Assembly (NCBI GenBank): GCA_022661535.1
Contig: JAKULF010000003.1
Span: 2,790,001 to 2,854,000, forward strand
DNA from: Eutypa lata
Lineage: Eukaryota > Ascomycota > Sordariomycetes > Xylariales > Diatrypaceae
Length of the DNA stretch: 64,000 nucleotides
Direction of reading: 5' to 3'
Both the position numbers and the translations under genes were made by a program. Positions within the stretch are counted from its first letter, which is position 1; each line of letters begins with the position of its first letter. The notes beneath the pieces were generated by a model. The model worked only from the letters and a program-made list of their open reading frames with translations. It searched no databases and had not been told where the DNA came from. This document shows positions 23,356-36,411 of the stretch, one piece after another.

Positions 23356-24547
23356 CTTCCTCGGGTCTTGAACAATACTAAATACTGCCTGTTGTTGAAA
23401 TAATACTGCCATCATATACCATCGCTGCCCAAGTTCAGGGTAGAAACTATCGTGCCTTGTGTTGCCAACGTCGAGAGACCTTCACTCTGAGAAAGAAAAA
23501 AAGGGTGAGGAGATGGATATGTTGAATCTATTATAAATAGAGTAGCTGGATATCACTGAATGGCGTTGAAGAGAAAGTCTAACAAGTTTATAGACCGACA
23601 CAGTACGGACACCTTGATTACCACACCTACAAATCTCAACTAGAGACTTCCATACTCGCCGATTGTGCAACAGTTGGTTGTCTTGGAGTCGACACCTCTC
23701 ATCAGAAGGGCTTTCTGCGGAGCAAGATCCAGCTATAACAATCTTGGGAACAATATTCTAAGGGTATGAACGTTGACTCGACTTGATTTTCCATACATGA
23801 ATATTCGAAGAAGTAAGCGGAGTCGCAAATATCACACCCCGCGCGTGCCGGATCTGAATCAACGATATCGATATATCGCAGGAGCGATCACCGGACCTCC
23901 ACTTGGCACTTACCCACTAACCGGGAAGAGCCGTGTCTCATGTCCGAACGTCGTAACGGAGCGTGAAAGTCGGCCCCTAAAGTGAGACCCGCAGAGCTCG
24001 GCGGCGGTGCCATGGGGACCACGCGACCTTATAGGGAGCGAAACTATGTTATACGATTGGCCGGCTAATCAGTCGCGTGACAGTCGGATTTCCGAAGCGT
24101 CCTGCTCCGTACAACCTAATGCATCCAAAGGTGTGCATATAATCAGCTCAAGCAAAGGGGGTAGCTACATATATGTGGTCAGCCTCGAAGACGTCTATGT
24201 ATTTTTCCTTTCACCGGACTTAGAAAGGAGTTGTCTGGCATGAGTAGGGCTACGCGCCTGTTCTCTGTTCGTTTCAACTTAACACATCTACTACCTTGAA
24301 TAACCACGAAATTCCAAGCGGCAATCTTAGGCAGAGCGGCTCCTACATGCTGTTATCACATTCCATGCTGGAGACTACCATCCGAGTAACGGCGTAATAT
24401 TTGCGGCGCGAATCTTTCTAGTGAGCTCAACTTAACGACTGCCCTGCTTCACTAGCTGTCCATATGCTAACCTGTGTAGGTAGGCTGGAGTGATTGTCTT
24501 AGCCCCGTCAACTATGTACACGTATTAAATATTAACAGGCCAGGGTT

Positions 24548-24652
24548 GCTGGCGGCGCGAGTCTGTTTCAATTACAGACTGGCCCGCAGCTCGTCTTCGC
24601 TGGGCTAGCCTGCTCCCAGCGGACGATGGGGACCTCTTGGGAGGTCCTTTTT
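24548..24652 (+). ncRNA. Candidate Pol III-type structured RNA (not a recognised family)
   Basis: Three perfect 7-bp hairpins follow one another. Hairpin 1: AGTCTGT (24,560-24,566) with ACAGACT (24,574-24,580), extended by an outer stem GCTG-CGG / CCG-CAGC (24,548-24,555 with 24,584-24,590). Hairpin 2: CGCTGGG (24,598-24,604) with CCCAGCG (24,615-24,621). Hairpin 3: GGACCTC (24,630-24,636), loop TTGG, GAGGTCC (24,641-24,647). Hairpin 3 is followed at once by TTTTT, the Pol III stop signal. A TATA-like run (TATTAAATATTAA, 24,523-24,535) lies 25 bases or so upstream, the U6-like arrangement. It is not U6, tRNA or 5S by sequence. That it is transcribed is inference; a chance cluster of hairpins or a mobile-element relic remains possible. 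Confidence 0.3.
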
Positions 24653-24981
24653 AACGACCGACACTTGTTCTCCATGCACCATTTCTTGCCGTATAAACGA
24701 ATGCCGACAGGAAGTAAACCATATCTTCCTGTACGTTGCTACCGGAACTCCTCTGGCCCCGAAATATACTCCAGTGTATAGAATGCCAATGCCAATGCCA
24801 TATCATCATATCAACATGATGCTCTCTATTTACACTCGAATCGAGAAGCCGTTGTGCAAAAAAGTTCAGAAAAGGGGAGCCTGTTCGTGAACAAGCCGCG
24901 AAGTGAAGAAACTAGGAACACACAATACTCATATTGCGGATCCGAGCAGAAATTATGAATTATAAAACGGCCGTCATATCG

Positions 24982-27246
24982 CTATACCTTCCCAGCTGCT
25001 GTCACCGACTTTGCTCTCTGTCTCGTTACCTTCTTGCTGACAGTATAAACTAGGTCCACTGTCCAGAAATGTTGGAGTTGTGCGTGGGCGCAAGGAATTG
25101 CACCATATAATGGCGCCACCAACGGCACCATGACGTAGTCGTAGAAGTTGGTCTTGGGGGCACGGTATGAGAAGCACATTCCTTTAGCAAGACCAGCTTC
25201 AGTCATCTCCCTCTCACGGTTAGCGGCAGCAGTCCTATGGAACCGCTCGTACAAGCACATGTATAGGGCGACTTCCATAAAGCCTACTGTCCGGAGAATA
25301 TTACACCAGAAGAAGATCCAAGCCAGGTTGTGAGGATCCGAACCACCGTCCGTGACGAAATCGTAGAGTGTGGACGCCAGGACGAGGATGGTCATTTGGA
25401 GAGGGAGGAAATGCGCTTCGAACATACGATGGCCCAAATAGATCATCCGTTCCCAGTTCGGGCTCTTTAAAGTATCGGTAACAACATCGGAGAAGATCCC
25501 ATTCTCGACTGTTTGTTCAGGGTCGATGTTATCGAGCTGCGACTGAGTGATATAGGAATCATCGACATCGGGGTTATTCCTAACACGAGTTAGTTTCAGA
25601 AGGTACAATCGACTAAGATATGTCACTTACAGGGCAACGTGGAGGGGCCTGAAAGCTCGCGAGGTATGTTTCCGCTCTTGCCACAGTTCCACGAATTTTC
25701 TTATGGCATAACCCGTGTCTAAAGCTCCCCACATATGTCTTAAAGCCTGCTTGTAGCGAGCACGCATGTCGCTGTAGGTTCGGGGAACAAATCCATCGCC
25801 GCCATCACCTTTTACATTGCTTTGACTAACCGGGCTCATGATTGTTCGGACTGTCAGGTGGCCATTCAGAGCAAAGAAACACTTCAGGTACATGTGCAGA
25901 TCCTCGCCAATAGCTTCAGGACCACAATCCCATCCACCGACGCGATCAACCAACTCGAGAGGCACAGAATAAACTGATGTAGGGGGGGCAATAGTCGAAC
26001 CACGGTATAGACCAGAGATACCACCGGCAGCCCATAGGATGTCGGCAACTCGGACAATAGCGGGAACCTGGTGGGCGTTTCGGTCGAAAATAATCGGAGC
26101 AGCATACAGGGTCGTTCGGGCAGTATCTGGGTAGGAGACATGCATACTGGTGAGATGGGCGAAGTAGTTGGACAAGAGGTGACTATCAGCTGTAGTGGTG
26201 AGGAATTCGTTAACGATCTAGCCCATGAATACACTACTAGCAAGGTAACATTAAGCGTAGGTGACATACCATCAATTCCGGTAACAATAACATCCTTTCT
26301 GACGCCCTTGGAATATCTCTCGCTCAGTTTACGCGCAGCCCAAGCAGAGTTACTACCCTTTCCAGGAGACTCGCCGGGAATATCGGACGGGTGAAGCGTA
26401 AAATCAATCGATCGGAACTTCTTGACAAACTCCTGGATAAGACTCATCGCTTTAAGTTCGGCATTGTGCTCTCGCTGCTCCATAGCGAGATAAATCTGCA
26501 TGACCCGCGTAAGTAGGAAGCTTCAAGCAAGTCACTGGTTTAAACATTTGGAATCCTGGTTGCCTATAGAAAGGGGAGGGAGAACTCACATCATAACTGT
26601 CACGAGCCTGGGGGTGCGACGCCAACACATCCAATGTTTCCCTGAGCGTGTCTACCTCTTCCTTGTAATTAGGTACAACTATGGCATGGACAACTTGGTG
26701 TCCGTCCGCGTCACCATCGGTATAGAGTTCGGTTTCAAGGTCGCCCGCTTCGCTAGTGGTAGACGATGACGGTGCGGAACCATCACGAGATGATGTCAAA
26801 GTCTCAGAGCTGGAAAGAGAGGTGGACGAGCCGCGACGTCGATGAGAGAGCTTGAAATTCTGGAGCGACTTGCTTCGTGCCACCTTTTCTAAGCTACAAG
26901 TTATATCCCATGTCGAGTACATAGACCGTAGCGGGAATATGAAGACCAAGACGTGGATGAGAAGGCAGTAGTAGGCGAAGAGGACGGTCCATCTCCCTGC
27001 TCCCTGCGTGACAGTGGTAGTAGCAGACGAGGAACTAAGCGAGTCACTCGCCAAGTACTTATATCCATTCCGTGTTGCTTCCGCTTCTCTTGAAATGACC
27101 CAGTAGCTGAGAGAGACAGTTCCTATCAGCGCGAGACCTCCGGCACGCCTCGAACACCAGTTAAGGAGAGACATGTTGGCGATGTGCGATTTTAGGCCGA
27201 GTGGAGAAAGACTGAGGAACCCAGGCAAATGGGGTAAGGAGACCAA
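24982..27246 (-). CDS. Membrane glycosyltransferase, family 2-like
   Basis: Model complement(24982..25579, 25631..26189, 26270..26495, 26590..27246), 679 residues; an inner start at 27,174 (MSLLNWCSRRAGG) would give 655 and is equally plausible. Two hydrophobic N-terminal segments (LALIGTVSLSYWVI; FAYYCLLIHVLVFIFPL) precede a cytosolic catalytic region with HAIVVPNYKEEVDTLRETL, DVIVTGIDADSHLLSNYF (D-x-D nucleotide-sugar site), TSVYSVPLELVDRVGGWD and EAIGEDLHMYLKCF (the acidic pair of processive GT2 enzymes). Two or more transmembrane segments follow (LPLQMTILVLASTLYDFV; NLAWIFFWCNILRTVGFMEV). The order fits the GT2 group of polysaccharide or glycolipid synthases in fungi. Sugar and acceptor cannot be named. 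Introns have GTGAGT, GTATGT and GTAAGT donors and keep the frame through all four exons. Confidence 0.85.
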
Positions 27247-30200
27247 GATGAGGAAGGCCTTCTGTTACTCGTTGATTATCAAGTCAATCGGTGTGTAATC
27301 GAGGTTATAAAGAGGATTTTAGAGGTATTAATAGTAAAAAGCGGAAAAGAGGTCAGCGACGGCGGCAGCCGGCAGTAAAACTACCCAAAGCTGGAGAAGC
27401 TGACTACGATTAGGCGACGGATAAGCTGTACCAGCTATACGGAACATGTAATGTTATTGTAAAAGAGACTATCAGATAAAAAGCAAGGATAAGAAGTAGA
27501 GGAATCGAGGTGATAGATAGTTGGTCGTTGATAGGGGGGTTTCACAAAGTCATTGGCAATTCTAGTGAAAGTGCTGGCTGAAGGTGCAGTGGCAGTGGCA
27601 GTGCAGTGCAGATAAGGTTGACAAGCAGCAACAGCAGCACCAGTAGGAGGAATAACGGGCAACGAGAAAGAATAACGGAAAATGCGGGATTCAAGTTTAA
27701 AATTGTCTCGTTGCTCTTGAACGGGATGAGATGGCAGCAGGCCTGAATGGCACAGGATGAGATGGGTTGGCTGCTTGGTAAGGAGGTTCGAGGCTGCAAG
27801 ATTAGGAGTGAGAAATTGGGAAATGAGCAAATGAGTAGGGCGGGTCCACAGGTCGTTCTAGTGCACTAGCGTTGCCATGGGGGGCGCAAGCGTCCTATAC
27901 TTGTATTGTACAAGCGAATCCAGTAAGTTATGCATGTGGGAATTTAGGATGATTGACCATTAACAGTGCTAGTAACATTGCCTTTAGCGATGAGGGATTC
28001 CTACTAATGCTGACCCTATGCATGTACCCAACTTAAAGAAGACATAGTGCAGTATGAGACTGACGACCAGACGACGTATATGTACATATAAGCGCAAGTG
28101 CTGTTGGTCTCCCCCGGGGCTCACCCCCATTGATCGTCATTTTACAACGGCGTCCTTCTAATTTCTCTTAGGAAATTCCTAATAATTCAACTTGTAGTGT
28201 ATTGTACCTGCTTACATACATATCTGCACATTTGACGGCACAGGCCAGAACAAGCGGGATTTTGTCCAGTGTCAACTACCCAGGTATGTAGGTATGCATT
28301 AAGGTTATAACTGCTAAGGAAGTATATACTCGCAAGTATGCCGTCGTGTTCTGACAAGGTATGCTCGAACCTCGAGAAATCGGGTTTCAACATCGAGATT
28401 CCCAAAGTCGATTGTGGGATCCATGTGAGCTAAAGCGAGCCTTGTTAGCTGCTCAGGCTGCTATGCACCCTGGCACCTTGGTCAGTTTACTGATGGCTTT
28501 CTGTTACGTTAAGCGGCTCTAACTGCCACGACATCTAGTTAGTATATTGAATAGTTTATTCTTTACCTCGAACTACTTATTATTAAATCTTCACTGGTCG
28601 TTTGATTCCCTATAGGTACGAAGTAGTTATTGACCTTATTAGTCAAACCTTAGATGGTTTATTAGAGTAGGATTCATTCTTGTTCTAACGTTCTTCTTAC
28701 ATGTTGTCTAGTAGTTACACACTTAGCCTCTAAGTGCTAACGTGTTAAAATTATATACCTGTTATGTACTACATATGTTACGCAAAAATAGAGGCTTAGT
28801 TCTGGACTTTAGGCAACCTTCATAGTTTCAGGATCTTACTGGTTCACCCTGGTTGGGCTGATCCTTAGTATATAAATGATATGCGAATTACATGCGGAAG
28901 ATTACTATCTAAGTCGTGCCCACCGCCACATCTCGGCTGGCCTTCGCCGCGTTCAGCAGGATGATCATGCACGAAGTAGCACCTAGGTACACTAGCTTCA
29001 ATGTTCTGAGCCACTCCCAAGAACTCTCTATTTTGCACTGCTCCAACTAGGCTACGATTTAATACCTAGGTAGTTATATGTAGCTATTTTCGTTTCACTG
29101 ACGTCGTTTCACTGATGATAGCTACTGCTCCTGCAAGGCATAACTGCATGTGCTGTCAAACCCCCTTTATCCTGATGTTTCAAGCATTTGGTCTTACATA
29201 CGAATACAACGACCCTGGTATACTAGCATTGCACCAAAATGCAAATACCGATGGTCCCGGTTGGCAATGTGGAACACTGTAATTCATCAGCTTTGACTTC
29301 ATCTATACAGCTATAGTAACCTTTTATTCTCAGTAATTGTTATGAGCTACTTACTAGTAATAAGACAGACATACATACCTATAGGTATACACAATCACGC
29401 TCTCCAATGAGGGATTGACCTAAGCCACGTGCCACTTTTCGAGGCAAGGCAAAAACTAGTTATCAGCTTTGGCACCAGAAGACTCGAAATTCGCCAAGGG
29501 ATCTACGCTTACGTGGTATAGATGATGATTAACCAGAACCGTCAAACATCTTTATCTCATTCCCAGTCGTCATGGCATTCGTAACTTAGTCGTCACTGTT
29601 TGATACTCTATATGCAGTCTGATACCTCTAAGGAATTTTGGTGTGGCGTTCGTCACCCCTCCTTTACCAGTCCTCGCCCGCACGTACATTATGTAGGTAG
29701 GCAGTAGGTAGGTAGCTGGGGGGGGGGGAGGGTGCATTGGATGCAACCGCAACATTGAAAGTCATGGTTTTGCCCACATATATCTTTCACATGACATATA
29801 TGGTACATGCGCGATGTCGCAGATGAGTAGTTCGCGCTTCCCTTTCGAGGTTCTGCATCAGCATCAGCTATGTAGTTATCGCACAGAAAGTTATGTAGAC
29901 GGTCAAGCTTATATCTTTCAGAAGCCGGATGCGTCGAAGTGATCAAGGGTATAATAAGCTATTAAACTATGCGATAGGCAGGTCCTTCGGCTCGCAAGCC
30001 GAGTGAATGCCAAGTTCGGTAAGAAATCAGTGCCGAACACCTTCATTTCTACCCACCTTTATACTAATCTCACTGCAACCAGCCCGACTGACATCACTTT
30101 ATGCATGAGACTCAATTATGCATAAGCGTTTCTTAGCCAAGCTTCGCCTCCCTGTGCGACATAGTTATGTAGTTAATGTTGCGCGACGGCTTTCGTCGCA

Positions 30201-32759
30201 TTCCCAACGTCTGGTATTCCGGACTCAGTCGCGATAGAGCCGTTATTTTGTCTCACTCCATAGAAGTGAATGAACGTTCTTTCTGTCTAATGGATACTCG
30301 GATAATTGCATTAGAATCTATATTCAATCGCGAATTGCTTATTTTTACCAGGTTATCCCAGCTCTTCCTGCCGTCTTATTGAATTAAAGTCAGGAACGTG
30401 GAAAGGGTAAGCCAGGTAGCGCTCCGTGCGGTCGTGCCCATTCCACAAGGGCCCGCGGCTCCGGAGTAGCGTTGAACATAGGCCAGGAACTAGAAACATA
30501 AATCGATTCAGGTAAAGAATTTTTTCTTTTTTCGAAAAGGACCCTTGCTTTAGAGCCATTCATACCTAAAATACCTAATGTAGTGCTTGGGAGGGGGAAA
30601 AAGTTTCTGTATGATCGTGATCCCCTCAGAATTTTGACCTCCCCACGTATTCTTATTATATTAGGTACATAGGATGGCTAATATCGTTCCCGCTTGCTTA
30701 TCCCATGTACTAAAGAGGTAAGGTTTTATGTATAAAGGCTATTGTAAGCTTTCCTACCACCTTAGTTCCGTCTCTTGGGCAATACGCGGGAAACTGTAAT
30801 TGATCGCATGATGAGACGATGGAGGCCGCCGATGAGTCGTGAGGGGCGTTCTGAAGGGTCTCCGGGGGGGGGGGCACTTATGTGCGCCGGTCCAGGACCC
30901 TCCCCGGTCTGGTCTGCAGCGTTGCAATGTCCCCGCCTAGCTAATCTTAAAATGATAGTTGCGGTTTTTTCTCATTGGCTCGTAGTTTCGCGTGCGGCTC
31001 TCTTGCGCGAAGGGCTCCAGCTTAGCTCGTCTGCTCGTCTGTTTTAACGGGCATTGCGCGAAACCTAACCATTACAATAGACGATTCGATTTGCCGCAAA
31101 GCCGTAGCAGAAAATTTTCCTTCCTATTCAGGGCCCAAGGCTCCATCCAGCCTACATATGATCCAGCGCTATTTTTTTTTGGCACCGCTCGCTTTCAGAG
31201 ATCTCTACACCTTAAACCCTAGCACTGGCGTGTATTCCTATGTATTTATTGTACAATACAAGCTAGGTAATTTAGCGGACTCACGGGAAGCTATTGTCGC
31301 GCGACGGGCTGCTGGCTTGCCCGCCTCTATGTATGTAGTATGTATGTAAAACGGCCTAGGGTATGCGTGAAGGGTTCAATCTCACATCTGGTGATTTGTT
31401 AGATCAAGCAAGGGATGGGATTTTGTCAAAGATCGAATGACAAAGCAACCGCATTGATTGATAAGATTCGGAGGAATGTGCTCAAAATTGCTAATTAATA
31501 GTTGGACCTTACCAACACCGCCAACCTCACGCTTACAAGGACAGTCATGTCACAAGACCACCAGCGATGTCTCACCAACAAATAGACTACCTACCTATCT
31601 ATGTACTTCATAGTGCACTTTTAAATATATTCAGCTCCCAAGGCTTCTCGGTAAAGCTAGGAAATAGGTAATGACCATCAAACTAAGGCTGTGACATCGT
31701 ATCTAGCGGCGCAGAAGTTTATCGCAATTCATGTCACCAACTCTAGAAAGCCCGGGATAGACCCTAGTCATTACGGATGTAATGCCGGATGCCTTCGGGG
31801 TTATCGAATGCCCGAACTCTCGCTGATCTATTACCTAGGTGACAAGTCACTGTTCTTGCCGGCACCGAGTTGAGAGGGGCGCTTCGGAAATAGAGCATTG
31901 TCACTGCGAGTCTGCTCAATGTGACTAGTGATACAATTGCCTGAATGAGAGCCTTCGGTTCGAATGCGGCGTTCGGCTAGACCTGTCGCTTGCACTGCGA
32001 CCGGCCCTGATACATCACATTCCACGAACTTTCAGGTAACTTTCTATGGGGATATGCATGACGCTGCTAGGTAGGCAAGCATCCTGACGAACCTAGATGC
32101 TGTCTCTAGGCTTATCGTAGAAAGTATGCAGAGCAATAGTGATAAGAACGTGGACTTATTCAGTTTACAGGTGATTGGGATTCTTCATAGACTTTCATTA
32201 TGGGCTTGCCATCCCCAACTAGAAGCCCTTCAAGCATTACCTCAGCCATATGTAAGATATCTAGCAACTGATTCATCTACTTAACTGTAGGTGTTGCTAA
32301 ACTACAGCTCCCTCCATTCGCCCTTCCATGATCATGTCCTATTATCGGATATACAACGGAGGTAATTGTTCCCGGATTCTGTCTTGACCCCAGGAGATAC
32401 CTAATGGCTTCTAGGGATGCTTCCCACTCGTTGGGTGATGTGATGCTACTAGCCTAACCTGTTATCTTGTGAATGACATAAGATAGACGCCTATCATATG
32501 ACCATTCTGAATGCCGGCCTCCGGATTATGATATATTGGAAGGCCTCGTGAGAAACGCAGATTCCATCTGCCAATGCCTGTGCAAAGAGGAAAATGGCTA
32601 ATATGGCAGCCTCTAGTTATTCCCTAGAGCTTTTCGGAGCGACGCTGGCTACTACAATAGCGTCTAAGTATTTAACCTGAATGTTAATTGCAATCCTCCT
32701 AAGTGAATGCCCCGAAGCAGCAAGTTGTGTCTATTTTGCTCGAGTACGTATCCATCAAA
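27247..32759. other. Large gene-poor block of about 5.5 kb
   Basis: Only short ORFs with no recognisable content. AT-rich in 28,550-28,830 and 29,300-29,400. Small features seen: GTAGGTAGGTAGCT followed by a G10 run (29,697-29,729), a second G10 run near 30,867, and the direct repeat CGTTTCACTGA twice at 29,090-29,116. No coding relic, long terminal repeat or tRNA was identified, although degraded repeats could hide here. Confidence 0.35.
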
Positions 32760-33566
32760 TCAAACGTTCTTGTCGAAGAGTTTCTGAATGGGTTTCGCGG
32801 CCTTTTTAATACGTTAGTAAAATGCCAGATGAGCAATGCCTTACATAGAACACGAACATCAATGAACTTCTCAAGTTCTTTATCTAGATTAGCCAAGTCA
32901 TCCTTCCTCTTCTTATTGTCAGCAATAAGTTTCTGCTTTCTCTTCAGCAATTCCATGCGCTGTTGCTCCAGCGCCTCTCGTTCGGTTCGTTCATGTTCGA
33001 TCCGCGCAATCATTAACGTGTTCTCGTCATCATCGGCATGTTCAGGATGGAGGGTGAGGAATTCTTCGACTGGGATTAAGGGAAGTTGCTGGTAAGTATG
33101 GCTATATTATTGAACTTCGGTTAGCTCTTGCGCGGCCAGCTAGAATGTGTAGATAAGGTAGTTGTCGAGTGCTAGAAGCTGTTGAATCAAGAATGGGAGG
33201 TATGATTAGTACTGACTCGTATGATTCACAAGCAGCGATTTCTCCTTGCAAGTGTCGTTGCTCGTAGTATAGATTCTGGAGTTGAAGATGTAGACGATCG
33301 ACTTCCTGACGGCCCTCGGAAGTTTGTGCTTTGGTTTGGCGTGCCCCAAAATGAGCGGCTCGGTGAAGGCCCCGGAGCTGAGCGAGATTCGTGATGAGGA
33401 GTTTCTGCTGCTTGGATATTTCCAATTGTGCTTCTGTCGATGCGGTCTCTGTTTGACCAGTGGCAGCAATGAGGTCGACGAGGGTGAGCGCTTGTAGACG
33501 TGTATCGCGGGATGTACTAAGTACAGCCGAAAGATTCGGATCTGTCACGATCTCATCAATGGCCAT
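32760..33566 (-). CDS. THO complex subunit THOC5-like (Fms-interacting family) protein
   Basis: Model complement(32760..32801, 32858..33101, 33217..33566), 211 residues. The start MAIDEIVTDPNLSAVL, then LEISKQQKLLITNLAQLRGL, HRAAHFGARQTKAQTSE and QEVDRLHLQLQNLYYEQRHL, is the fungal THOC5 coiled-coil signature. Exon 2 restores ESYDHTYQQLPLIPVEEFL and TLHPEHADDDENTLMIARIE, and ends in a highly charged coiled coil (RKQKLIADNKKRKDDLANLD). The 14-codon last exon, AAKPIQKLFDKNV, sits behind a perfect TTACTAAC branch point; without it the frame ends in unrelated intron sequence. THO couples transcription elongation to mRNA export in the nucleus. The protein is shorter than animal THOC5, as is usual in fungi. 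Divergent from the IZH3-like gene. Confidence 0.85.
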
Positions 33567-34773
33567 TGTGTCGTATGTGGCGAATGCAGATGATCAGTGG
33601 TGATGAAATATGATGTTTCTATCGATTCTATCAGGCTGTTGATAACTATCGGATATCGATATCAAACGAGCCCATGTGAAATCGCGACCTAGCCAATGAT
33701 ATTTCGAGTGTTAAGTGGGTTCAGCTGGATGGAATGAGGAAAGCTGATTGATGCAAGGGACCGAGTGTTCATTTGTTTGAGGCTTAGGTGGGGGCTTCCC
33801 TTTCCGAAGGTTCAACCATGATTGGCTGATCGGTCTAATATCTGCCGACTTACTTCGTATACTACCTAGGTATACGAGCATACCTGAGGTCTTTCAATTA
33901 TTACTTCCACCTACTTCGTACATACTGAACTGTTACGACAGCTCATGAATTGCTAGCTACCTACTAGTTAACTTGGGTAGACGATTAAAGTTTGGCATGC
34001 CTACGAAAACTACCCAACAAGTTGTCATGTCCTTCTTCCTATGAGCCTATGATATTCGTTAGTGTAGGTACTCCATGGAAATAAGAGGAGTGAAAATGTG
34101 GACTTTGTACGCCACCAGAAGTGTAGTTAGCAGTCGCCTTCTAGATTTCAGCTTATCTCTCTCCACGTTCCCCGGGTTGTCCGGCTAAGACCATGAATTA
34201 TGTATGTACGACATTGTTCAGTGCTTGGTTTGTTTGTATAATAATTCTTGATTCATTCACCATAATGATGAGCATCTAGAGTTATAAAGATAGAAACGAT
34301 TATACTACAAAGACTTTATAATACTTACCTAGATTTCTTGCCAATATTGCTTACATATCCACCCATCCCTTGAAAAGGATACGACCCAACTCTCAACTGT
34401 ATGTGTGCCCGATTTCGCATATTACTTTGCATGAGAGGCTCGGTCACCCCCACATAACCATTCCTTGAAGGTCGATCGCCCCTCGCGACCAATTGGCGGG
34501 TTGTATTCTAGCTCGTGGGAATATTTCGTCTTACTGTTTCGTTTTGGACCTTTTAATCTGCAAGGAGACACCACGCGCCTCCCATACAATCGACAATACT
34601 GCTGGCTCGCTACTGAGGGATACCACCATCGAATACTGTTGGTCTCTTCAAGCACATGCAGGGTCTCGTGGAGGCTCTATTAGCCACAGGCCCGTCTTAC
34701 TCAACCTAACGCTCTTGCCTATCCTCACCGGATCTATTTGTTTGTATTGTTGTTATACATTACCTCCGCCAAT
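33567..34773. promoter_or_regulatory. Divergent intergenic region, THOC5-like and IZH3-like genes
   Basis: About 1.2 kb between divergent starts. AT-rich in 34,200-34,340. The ORFs at 34,422-34,801 overlap on both strands, have no family features and probably reflect the 5' leader of the + strand gene. Confidence 0.3.
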
Positions 34774-36411
34774 ATGTCGTGTACCTCTTCTTTCACCTTG
34801 ACATCCCATGATGATATAGGCACTGGCTCAGGTGCGAGTGTTCAGCAGGTCAGACCGAGACAACGTAGACGACACTCCTTTTTTATTCCCCGGAGGAGAT
34901 CCTTCGGTAACGACGCCATGGATGGAGACGAGGGAATACTGCTCAAGGTAAGTTGTTTAGCGACCTAAATAGTATGTATATATTAGCACTTTCTAATCTG
35001 CTACTTCGATAGGTCGACCTGTTCCTTACAGAACTTGAGAGACGGCTAGAGTACTGGGAGAGCTACGGAGAATGTACCTTCGATGCGAGCATAGCACGAA
35101 CTTTTGCCACGTTGCAGGCAGTTCGTGAAAGATGCTCGCAGGTGTCGGGGGAGCTCATCGGAGCTGGTCGACGACGGCTCCAGATTATGGTAGAGACCTT
35201 GGATACACGATACGCAGAGGCCCTCGCTGCCGCAGAATCTATGAACGAAAAGGCGCGAGTTGGGGTCGAACTCCTAGACAGCATGCTTACGGAATTCGAA
35301 ACGAAGGCGGCGAAGATGAGGGATCAGGGCTTTGCGAACGCTGCGGGGGCTGCTGGCAGCTTGATGGACGAGGGTCGGAGGGTCGTAGACGAAAGTCTTG
35401 ACCGTGCCCGCGGAGTTGTCGATGAAGGCTTCGAGCGGGCAAGGCGGGCAAGAGACACTCTTGAAGAAAATATCCAATACGCAATCACGAGGGCAAGGGA
35501 TCATGGTCATCTCAAGTATGAGGAGCTGCCCGTTCCATGGCGGATCAACCCGCATATCCAGAAAGGATACCGGTTCTGCGAGTCGAAGCTAGGCTGCGTC
35601 CGGTCCGTATTTGGTGTCTCGAACGAGTCGGTCAACATCTGGTCCCATGCTCTGGGATTAGCCATCGTTCTCTCGATCGCTTTCTACTTTTACCCCACCT
35701 CGGCCAACTTCGCTCAGTACACGAAAACCGATGTCCTGATCACCGCCTTCTTTTTCTTTGCGGCTTGCAAGTGTCTGATCTGCAGTACTATCTGGCATAC
35801 GATGAACTGCGTTGCCGACCAGAACCTAATGGAATGCTTCGCGTGTATTGACTACACTGGCATTTCCTTGCTCATCGCCGCATCCATCATGACCGTCGAA
35901 TACACGGTCTTCTACTGCGAGCCCCTGAGCCAGTGGGCTTATATGGCAGCAACCGCTTTTCTAGGTATTGCAGGTGTCATCATGCCCTGGCACCCGACAT
36001 TCAACGGACAGGACATGGCCTGGCTGAGAGTGGCCTTCTTTGTAAGTTTGGGCGCGACCGGTTTCATGCCGGTATTTCAAGTTATCTATACGCGTGGCGC
36101 CGCTTGGGCTCTAGACTTCTACATGGATTCGAACTTACTGAAGTCGCTGTCGGTGTACGTCCTTGGGGCTTGCATATACGCCAGCAAGGTACCAGAGCGT
36201 TGGTTCCCGGGTTCTTTCGATTATTTCGGTAACGCACACAACTTGTGGCATGTGAGTTAACATTTCCACCAACATCCCATCTGACGATCTATTTACTAAA
36301 CACTTGATACAGATCGCGGTACTTGGCGGTATCTTTTACCACTATATCGCTATGCAGCAGTTCTTTTCCGGTGCTTTCCAACGTGCGGAGGACGGCTGCG
36401 CGGCTTTTTGA
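34774..36411 (+). CDS. IZH3: PAQR-family (adiponectin receptor-like) membrane protein, IZH3 type
   Basis: Model join(34774..34947, 35013..36251, 36313..36411), 503 residues. The N-terminal 230 residues are soluble: a basic start (RPRQRRRHSFFIPRRRS) and a long alpha-helical, charged coiled-coil-like part (MRDQGFANAAGAAGSLMDEG ...). This long leader is what marks IZH3 among yeast PAQR proteins. The PAQR core follows: LPVPWRINPHIQKGYR, NIWSHALG, STIWHTMNC, and the last exon completes HNLWH-IAVLGGIFYHYIAM with the C-terminal histidines expected to bind zinc. Seven membrane segments can be traced. In yeast, IZH proteins affect zinc and sterol homeostasis; the ligand here is unknown. The last exon (33 codons with stop) supplies the final membrane helix, so the second exon's natural stop after a retained GTGAGT is not the true end. 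Confidence 0.9.

Larger units (their letters stand above)
22078..24981. other. Gene-poor block of about 2.9 kb
   Basis: The first 250 bases hold the FKBP promoter, with a T-rich run near 22,300. The rest has only short random ORFs, a TA repeat and, at 24,548-24,652, a possible structured RNA (listed separately). No transposon ends or coding relic were recognised. Confidence 0.35.
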
